Source of the DNA: Hirsutella rhossiliensis
Lineage: Eukaryota; Ascomycota; Sordariomycetes; Hypocreales; Ophiocordycipitaceae
DNA: 64,000 nt
NCBI RefSeq assembly: GCF_020360975.1
Contig: NW_025408673.1
Location: 1,984,001-2,048,000 of the forward strand
Reading direction: 5' to 3'
Shown one piece after another: positions 55,553 to 64,000 of the stretch. The notes beneath the pieces are model-generated. The model worked only from the letters and a program-made list of their open reading frames with translations. It searched no databases and had not been told where the DNA came from. How positions within the stretch are numbered: position 1 is the first letter of the stretch; every line of letters starts with the position of its first letter. The translations under genes were made by a program, and so were the position numbers.

Positions 55553-58500
55553 TCAACCATCCACAACCCCAACCGACGCGGCGATATACTCCGCAACGAG
55601 GTCGACAGCAGAAACAAGCACATCATCATGCCCCGTATCCACAAAATGTCTTATCCAGTTCAACCTCCCCGCCTGGAGCCGAAGCTCGGCTCCCCAACCC
55701 AGATCGGCATCGGGCAGCCGAGCGCCTAGACCGTGGCTGGCCTGCACCAGCATAACCCCCAACCTTGGCCTCATATCATCACCATCCGCCATAATTAAAG
55801 TAGTTCCGTTATCCTTCTCGCTTTTGCCATCCCCTCCTCGCTGCCTTCTGTAGCTACTGCCACAGAGCGCCTGTAAACTCCCCTGCAACCCAAGCGACGA
55901 CTCGACGAGGTCCGCGTCCGCGATCCAGGACGGGATGCCGCGGGACTTATCGTAGCATTTCCGGACCAGAGGCGGAAGGGCCACCAGGTCCGTGTACTCG
56001 TCGAACCGACTGTCCATGAGTAGCTGAGTCAAGATCTGGACCTGGTCGCTCTGGGTCTGGCTCTGAGCCGTCGACTTGTTCTTCTTCTTCTTCTCAGACG
56101 CTGACATGTTGGCGCTGCTGCTGCGGGTGCGCTCCGCGACATAATCGATAATATGCTCGGCGTAATTCTCGGCCACCAGGGCGCAGGGGTCGATTTCACG
56201 CACCGCGGCGTCGAGAGTCGGGGCGTCGAGCAGGATGACCCGCACACTGGTTTCTTCCTCCTGGCCTTGCTCCACCACCATAGACTGTATGCGCTTGCCC
56301 GTCTCGTAGGCCAAGGTGCCTCCAAAGCTCCATCCCAGCAAGTACAGCGGCTGCTTGGAGTCACGACCCGTTCTGCTGCGGGCACTGATGAAGTCGGCCA
56401 AGATGTCGGCATACCTCATCGCGAGGGCCTCCACCGTCAGGGGGGAGGAAGCCTCTTCTTCTTCTTCTTCTTCCCTCCTCGTGGTGGCGAGTTCGCGACC
56501 ACTACTAGTCCACGGTAACCCAACGATCCGGGCCGCCCCCCGGAGCCGCGCGCCCAGGGCATCGGCAAATTCTGCCATGGGCATCAAGCCGCCCCCGATG
56601 GGATGCATGACGACGATGTCCATCATCATACCCTGGTTCTCTTCATCCCTCTCATTCCCCCCCTCCTTCCCCGAGTATGCAATAGTAGCAGCAGGCCGGA
56701 GCAGCACCAAGGGCGCGGGCAGGTCGCCGGTTTGGTCTTGCCAACGGCGCATGTCGGCCAGGCGCGCGGCCAGCGCCGTTGGCGTCGGATGGGCCAGGAC
56801 GGCTGTGAAGGGCACCGCCAGGCCTCCCCCCCATAAGCGGGTACGCATCATCTGGACCGCGCGCGCTGCGAGAATGGAGTGGCCCCCGCTGAAGAAGAAG
56901 TCGTCGTGCACAGAGCAGGGGCGGCCGAGGACTTCGGTGAAGATGCCTGCGATGTCGCGGGCCAGTGGGAGGATATCGCTGGGAACTATAGCCGCACCGG
57001 GCTTGCTGTCGGGGTCCTCAGAGTGTCCGCTTTCTTGTTGGTGATGTTGAGGTGATGCGGCCCCGCTTAGCAGGTCACCAGGCCGTGGTGCTGGGAGGAG
57101 CTTGGCATTGACCTTGCCAGTTCCTGCGAGGGGGAGGCCGTCGACGGATATCATATAGTGTGGTATCATCTGCCACGGATGCATTAGCCACGTCTTGACG
57201 AAGACGACGATGATGACAATATGGGAGAAAGAAGCAGGATATAAGTCAACGACTTACATAGCGAGGCATCTTGTGGAATAGATGCATGAAGATTGACCTC
57301 CGGGTTAGCTGCGACATATCTGCTCGACTACATAAAGGCTGTTGAGTAGTGTTGGAGCAAGCATTAAACTCGGAGAGGTGTGTGAAGGCCCAGCTTGTCG
57401 CGGCGCTCCGGAACAACGACGACGGCCGAAAGACAACCAAGTCAAAAGCCACAGGCGTCTTTGGCGAGGGCACAATCAAGGCGTCGTACCCCGTCGCTTG
57501 CACTTGAGAAACCAAGACCTCTGGATCCCAGCCTGTCCGCGTTGCGCCAGACTCTAGCACGGCCGAGACAGCATCATGGCCGGCAGTCGCTGACGTGGGA
57601 TCAAGAAAACGTCTCAGGTGCTCCGATACCTGAAGCCGCTTGTTCGGGACGTCTTGGAAAATCATGATGTCGGTGTCGGATGGAAGAAGAGTGTGCATAT
57701 CAGAGAGTCGATGCTGCTGCCCCTGCCCCCACGAGACAGACCGTTCTAGTCGCGTCTCGTCTTCTTCAGCTTCCTCGACCATCATGAGCACCGCATCGTA
57801 CCTAAAAAGTCAGCCCAAGTCAGCTCGGGCCTTTTAACGTGTTCAGTTGGGGGATGAGGAGCAAGCTTTACCGGAATAGCGTCATCTCCGTTGGGGCCGA
57901 TCCTCTCCTCCACTCGATCCTTGCACGCCCTTCGAAGAGCCGATTGACTGCACCACACCGGTCTACAAAGAAGGAAGGGTCAACCTGAAGCTCTTTATCT
58001 TTGTCCAGGATGTCGGCTGCGGACACCTGCAGTGCTGCGGCTGTTCTGGCGCCCCTGGAAAACGCCGACGTGACGGCATGGTGTATCTTGAGTCCCTCGT
58101 GACGTATATCGCCCATGAAGAGCAACCCCGACGGGGCCTGCCTGTTGCGGGCTCGCCGGAGCACCTGGTCGAGATACTCGAGAGATGGAAAGTACTGGGC
58201 CACCGAGTTGCATATGATGAGGTCGAATTGCTCGCCCTCGGACAGCAGGCTGTCGAACTCATGCGCTGGGAGTGCCTGTGTCCGGATGTGGTGGTGCCCC
58301 AAGGTCCCGGCATGTTGCTGCACCTGGGCCACCGTGGACTCGGCCAGGTCTGTGCCGTAATAGCTGCTGACCTTGTCTGCGAGGCGGAACAAGATCATGC
58401 CTGTGCCGCAGCCTATCTCGGCAACCCGCGGTTTCTGTCCTCCCCGGAAGCAGTCCAGGTCGAGGATCCGCTCCACGGTACAGTTTACCCACTCCTCCAT

Positions 58501-61500
58501 GTCCTCCTTCGGAATAGTGCTCCGGTCGAAGCTCGAAGCCCAGCCCCGGTAGTCGAACCCCAGATCGATCCCCTCGTCATCGTATTCCTCCAGGCTATGG
58601 TTGACATCGGTGAACATGGTTCGCCAGTTGGAAACCGTCTCGAGGTCTTGCTGTTCACGCCACTGCCGGTGCAAAACGACATGGGCCACCACCTTGGTTT
58701 GCTTTGCGCCCGCTCCATCCTCTTCGTCCACGGCCGAGACGTGGGCTTCTCGGACTTCTGGATGACTAGCCACGGCCAGTCCGACTTCGTCCAAGTCGAC
58801 ACGAAACCCGCCCAGGACCTTGCGCATCGAGTCCGACCTCCCCAGGACCTCAAAAGCGCCACTGCCTGAGCCCGTCCACCTCCCGAGATCACCCGTCCTC
58901 CACCCGCGCAGTTTTTCGCGGGAGATGAACTTGGCCGCGTTCAGTTCGGGCAGGCTGAGATACTCTCTGGCTAGACAGGATCCCCAGATGACTATCTCAC
59001 CCACAGCGCCCCTGGGGAGGTCTCGCAAGTCTGGACCGACAATCGAGATGGCCGCGCTTGGTAGCGTCGTGTCGATGGGGCTCCGACGTCTGCCAGTCAG
59101 CCAGCTCAGGTCGGACGCCCTGTAATCCCCATATGACGAGAAAATGGTGCCTTCGGTAGGGCCATACACGTTCTTCACCTCGACCTTTTCGGGGCAGCTC
59201 GACCGCGCGTATATGAGCGACAAGAATGCAGGAGGCAGCTCATCCCCGCCGAGGAGAAGGCAGCGGAAGCGAGGCCCGAAGAATTCGGGATGTGACTGTG
59301 AGGCCTGGCTCATCCACAAGCGGATCGCGGCCGTGGTGGTGCAGAGGTAGTTGATCTCATGCTTGCTCAGCGTTGCGGCGATGTACTCTCCATCCTGCTC
59401 GCCCCCGTGCTTGGCAAGGATGAGCCTTCCGCCGGTTGTGAGCGCCGAGTACATCTGGGACAAGGACCCGTCAAACGCCGTATTCGAGGTGAGAATGCTG
59501 TTGAATACCGTCGGGCCCCCAGGTCGCGCTGTCCACGACCGGATATGATCGAGGAACTGGATGAGGCTCTGCTGCTCGATGGCCACTCCTTTCGGCGTCC
59601 CAGTCGTTCCGCTGGTGTAGATGACATAGGCCAAGCTGGGTTCCCGAGACGTCTGGGGAATATCCCAAGCAGCGTCCCGTGGGCCGTTGAAAAGCTCCAC
59701 GGGGTAGATGATAGGAACGCCGTGGGTGGAAAGGGATGGGAGATCGGCGTCAATGCCGCTTTGCGTGATGATACAGCCCGGTTTTGCGTCGTCGATTATG
59801 CGCATGACTCTTTCGCGGGGCTGATTCACGTCGCAGCATATCCAAGGTCGGTCAGCCAGAGCGGAGGCGATCTGGGAGACGGGAACCTCCCATGATCTTC
59901 GGAGAAGCAGTAGAACTGCGCCCGGCCGTGAAGCTGTGAGATGAATCTGGTGAGCTAGATGTCTTGCCATCCGTGATAGCTCTTCATATGTGATGCAGCA
60001 GTTCGAGACCTCGTCGACTATCGCAACGTTGTTCTGCCTACAAGTATCAACAGCCCGAAGAAGGTATGCACCTAGATCTTCTGGGTGCTTGCGAGTTTTG
60101 TCTCCTATGGCCAGCAGATCTTTTGGCTGCGTCTCGACCAAGGTCAGTTGTCCAACAGGGATCTCCCATGCCCGATGTGAAGCGATGCGCTGTAATACGC
60201 AACTCATGCAATCTGAAATGGAAGCTATCGTTTCGCGGTCGAAGAGGTCTGCATCGTACTCGAGCTCGCCCGAGATGGATCCATCAACGCAGAGCTCGGT
60301 AAAGCAAGTCAAGTCGGCGCGTGCGGCGCCGTTGTGGAGCGGCCACCGCTTGAAGGCGCAGGCGTCGGCCAATTTTCCCTCAGGGGCGTCCTGGAAGGAG
60401 AAGCAGAACCTGAGCAATCTTTCGTGTGTGGAGCTTGAGCTCTGCTGTCGACGATATACATCAGCCAGGAGCACATGCTGGTTTCTGCGCAGTGTACCCA
60501 GTCCGGCCTCGACCATGTCGAGAAGGTCAGACAGCCGATGCTCCTCCTCGGCTTGGACTCGGAGAGGCAGCATGTTGACGAAGAAGCCTATACACGCTGC
60601 AGTTTCGGCCGTCACTCTGTTGGCCATGGGTACTCCCAGGGCGAGGTCGCTCTGACCACCGGCGAAACGTCGAAGCACAGCTGCGTACACGGTAAGCAAC
60701 AGCGATGTTGGCGTGATGTTACGACCAGCCGATGCAAGAGCTTGACGCATCAGGGTAGCAGGCAGCTCAAATCGCAGAACGCCGCCTCGGCTGTAGCTTT
60801 TCTTCTGCGGAGGCGCCAGGTCGGTGGGCAGGCCGACGGACTCGGGCACATTGCGGAGGTAATCGCTCAGTTCCGTAATGGAGGCTTCGGCCGGTATGGA
60901 CTGTAAGTCGAGCGTGGCCACGACGGGGACAATGGATTCTAAAGCAGCAACGGGGTCTTGGTACAAGGTGTTGAGCTCCTCGAGAAAGATGCCGTCGGAG
61001 AAACCGTCCCAGCAAATGTGATGCGCCTGTACGATCAGGACCGATATTCTTGCATCCGGCATCCCTTCGGGATTCTCGGCTTCTAGTAGATGGATCTTGA
61101 GCAAGGGCCCAGAGAAGAGGTCTAGAGGAATACTAAACAAGTCGGCGCTGACCCGCTTGAGATTATCTGGGCGAACCACTTGATGATTCCAGATACTCTC
61201 CCACAGCGAACCGCTGAGCGGGAGAATGCGTTGTTTCACCTTACCAGCGCTTCCAGCACCGACGAGCACGCATCGAAGGGCTTCATGCCGCCTCACAATG
61301 CGCCTAATGGCGGCCTCGAGAAGCTGCGAGTCATAAGATCCCTGAATCTCGATCGCCACGCCGTCGTTGAAAAATGGGGAGTCGGGCTCTTTGCTCTGAG
61401 CCAGATACAGCTGCTCCTGGCTCGGTGTTAGGTCAAAGACCTCGTCGGCATCGGGGGTGGCTGATGGCTTGCCCGCAAAGCTGGCTGGCCTACTTTCCAA

Positions 61501-63363
61501 TAAGACGGCCATGTCCGACAGCTGCTGGTGCCGTAGAAGCTCGGGCACAGTGACCCTGACATTGAATCGGTTGTATATTTTGCTCGTCAACGTGACCATG
61601 GTCAAAGAATGGCCGCCGAGCCTAGCGAGGTTACTTTCCCTCCCAAGCTGAACTGATGGCTCGAGAGAAAGCGTCTGCCGCCATAAATCGGCCAGCGACT
61701 TCTCTGTATCGGTGATGACTGGTGAAACTGATGCATTGGCAGCCTTGGGTCTCCGTTCACACCACTCGACAGCCAAGGCCTTCTTGTCTACTTTGCCGCT
61801 TGAGTTGAGCGGCAGCTTTTCCAGCAATACAAAGTGCGAAGGCTTCTCAAAAGCTATCAGATGGATGGCGCAGCTCTTCTCGGCATCGGACAAAACGGTC
61901 TCTTCAGGGTGGCCCTCGCGCGCGACGAGAAATGCGACCATGGCCTCGGATCCCTGGTCCTCCACTACGATAATGGAGGCTTCCATGACAGATGCGCAGC
62001 CCGCTAGAACCGACTCCACGCCCTCGGCCTCGACTCTCTGACCCCGGACCTGGAGCTGCAAATCGACCCGACCGCAGAAGCCAAGCTCACCTGTCGGTTT
62101 TCGGACCACAAGGTCCCCCGTGTTGTAGACACGCTCGTAGCCAGGCATCACCCATTCCTCGAACGGGTTGGGGACGAACTTGGTCGCCGTGAGCGTTTGA
62201 TCGCTTAGGTAGCCAACAGCCAGCTGAGGCCCGGCAAGCAGCAAACGCCCGACTTGACCATCAGGCACGAGCACGTTGGAGTCATGCTCGGCAACATAGG
62301 CTTTCATCCCCGGTAAGGGCCTTCCAATGTTCAACGTCGTGTCACTGAGGTCGAAGCGTGTCCCAAATGTCGCTGAGATGCAGGATTCCGTGGGCCCATA
62401 GGCGTTGACAAGCTCGACACTGCCTTTCACAGCAGAAGCCCAATGCCGGTATGCATCGGTACGTGCAGCTTCCCCCCCGATGACCACGAGGCGGAGAGTG
62501 CTAGGCAGGCTTTCGCCACTGTCAACGAGATGCGGCGACAAACGGTGCCAGAAGGCCGTGGGCATTGACACGGCTGTGATTCGCGAGGTGGTGATAAACT
62601 CGAGGTAGCCAGTGAGCGAGTCGAGGCCCCTCTGAGGCTGGCAGACGATGCAAGCGCCGGCGCTGAGCGGCACGAAGAGCTCCTCGAGGCTGACGTCGAA
62701 GGTGTAGGGGGCTGCGTGGAGCCAGCGATCGAGGCTGTTGGTTTTAAAGGTGCGCCTGCTTGCATCCAGGTAATGGAGCACTGAGGAATGAGACATGGTA
62801 ATGCCCTTTGGTTTCCCGGTGGTACCGGACGAAAAGAGCGTGTAGGCCGCGCTGTTCTCTAACGGTGTTGAGGGCAGCCTGACGTCTGTTGTGCCACGGT
62901 CTGTGTGACTGGCAAGAAGTGTTTGCACGCTGAGCAGCAATGGCTTAGTGCCGGTTTCGGCATCATCTAGCTTGTCGCTTAGAGCCTGAGAAGAGGCATC
63001 GTCGGTGAGGACGATCTGGACGCCGGATATCTCGAAAGTCCTCGCTAGCCTCTCGGTCCCGGCGTCTAAAGTGAGAGGAACATAGCAGCAGCCGGCTACT
63101 AGGATGCCCAAGAGAGCAACAATGGCGCTCGATCCTCTTTGGATACAGAGTCCCACCGTTGGATTTTGGTGTAATGGTACGTCATTCTCAGACGCGGCTC
63201 TGAAAAGCGCATTGGCAATCGTTTTGGCACGGTACAGAGCCGTTTTGTAATCAACAACATCTCCCTGGTCCTCAATGGCTGGGGCATCTGGCTGCTCGGC
63301 TGCACGCCAGTAAAGAAGTTGCTCCAGCCGCCTAGCAGGCTCTTCGTACGCTAGGAGACCCAT
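55553..63363 (-). CDS. two-module non-ribosomal peptide synthetase, A-T-C-A-MT-T-TE
   Basis: Three exons: 57872-63363, 57258-57801 and 55553-57169, total 7,653 nt, 2,550 aa. The start is the Met before GLLAYEEPARRLEQ; an upstream in-frame Met at 63438 is not needed. Domains in order: A1 about 15-530 (LFSSGTTGKPKG, FDVSLEELF, NAYGPTE, YNTGD, LNSSGKVD); carrier T1 with LGGHSL, Ser about 586; C about 643-1080 with HHICWDG at 781; A2 about 1100-1530 (IYTSGTTGTPKG, FDGSLSQMY, NVYGPTEG, WRTGDLGR); a methyltransferase inserted after A8 (VAEIGCGTGMILFRLA near 1648), the position used for N-methylation; the A9-A10 end (MPRYMIPHY, LAGTGKVN); T2 with FFFSGGHSI, Ser about 2110; and a type I thioesterase with GWSFGG, Ser about 2293. 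All active-site motifs look intact. The expected product is an N-methylated dipeptide-type compound released by the TE. The A-domain codes were not assigned to amino acids. The same order with a reductase in place of TE is known from peramine-type synthetases. Cluster partners may lie right of the window. Confidence 0.95.
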
Positions 63364-64000
63364 TGCGTCGCAGTACAGATAGTGCAAAGAGGTGAAGATA
63401 CAGTAGAAATTGGGATTAGGTAGAAGAAAATAATACAAAGGGGTCTGCCAATAAGTTAGGTTGAAGGCGGAAATGTGTTCGCCAGGTTATATGTATGATC
63501 CAACACATCACGGGTTGTTTCGGTCCTTGCCCAGACAGCCCCCGTCAGTTTATTTACACGTGTTCCCCTGTCACCGTGTCCAGGTGCACAGTATACGGAC
63601 CAAGTTCAAAATTATACCATTATCGTCTCCGACAATGTACGTCTTCTGGCTGACTTGCGTTTGGAGTTCTCCAGCAAGTAAGCAGCTAAATAACAACGGT
63701 TTAGGTCAATAACCCCCCCAGGTGGGCCATGGCTAGCCTGAAGCCGTGCTCTTTGCAGCTTCCTTTCTCGGCGGTTTATACGAAGTAGTTGGTTAACAAA
63801 AGTTCTGGGTAACCCCGCTTGAGGCAAGATCTATATCCCTAACCCAACATTCTTTAAACCCGATTACGGGGCTAAATAGAGGCCGATTAATTCAGGGAAA
63901 GGGCAGTATACCAATTTAAAATGAGGGCGACGTTGTCCTGGACATAAAATAACTGCACGCCATCCCAAGGCTCCAAAGACACAAAGAACAGTAAGTATTG
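63364..64000. other. NRPS promoter and right edge
   Basis: Upstream region of the NRPS. No gene supported. A minus-strand frame at 63612-63827 (basic, LLRINRRERKLQRARL) is too short to judge. Confidence 0.5.

Noticed and set aside
58078..58869. 263-codon plus-strand frame
   Set aside because: Antisense of the NRPS A2/methyltransferase region.
1..64000. tRNA and rRNA genes
   Set aside because: Scanned by eye for B-box-like GGTTCGAATCC on both strands in the gaps; none found. A proper tRNA scan could still find a divergent one.

Overview
The window is nuclear DNA from a filamentous ascomycete, most likely a hypocrealean Sordariomycete. The basis is intron structure (short GT-AG introns of about 45-110 nt with CTAAC/CTGAC-like branch points), GC-rich third codon positions, and the set of fungal orthologues: MGR2, an SLMAP-type FHA protein like HAM-4/PRO45, COX16, PRP38, mitochondrial GatA, a Gemin2-type SMN-interacting protein, an Spd1-type RNR inhibitor, RPS27, PLP2, IVY1 and NUP53. 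An enterotoxin-A-like ADP-ribosyltransferase and an NRPS in the right third fit an invertebrate-associated lifestyle, but the species cannot be fixed from sequence alone.

Layout. 1-6.8 kb: MGR2 (minus), the FHA/STRIPAK protein (plus), a frame-disrupted coding trace (minus) and COX16 (plus). 6.8-16.4 kb: a 9.6-kb GC-rich interval with many microsatellites and no gene I can support, ending at a serine-rich unknown protein (16447-17295). 19.6-32.3 kb: compact housekeeping block with a small membrane-anchored protein, PRP38, GatA, Gemin2, Spd1-like, RPS27, PLP2 and an LRR protein. 33.0-33.4 kb: a two-exon gene for a tiny secreted prepropeptide whose mature part, just after a Lys-Arg site, would be 31 residues with eight cysteines. 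36.2-39.8 kb: IVY1-like and NUP53.

40.5-46.7 kb: a divergent pair, an ABCC-type transporter with degenerate ATPase motifs and an in-frame TAG, and a DODA/LigB-type extradiol dioxygenase. From about 46.8 kb the character changes to AT-rich sequence with relics: an RNA 3'-phosphate cyclase cut off at its 5' side, the 5' stub of a cytochrome P450, a 1,023-bp terminal-inverted-repeat element with a 6-bp target duplication, and a multicopper-oxidase tail. Among these sit two intact accessory genes, a six-exon enterotoxin-A-like gene (51380-53928) and a 2,550-residue NRPS (55553-63363, A-T-C-A-MT-T-TE). The boundary near 46.7 kb looks like a core/accessory compartment border.

Several genes here are only visible after splicing by eye (MGR2, RPS27, the cysteine-rich peptide, the GatA presequence exon). 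All exon joins are my reading; total lengths and phases were checked for consistency but not against transcripts.
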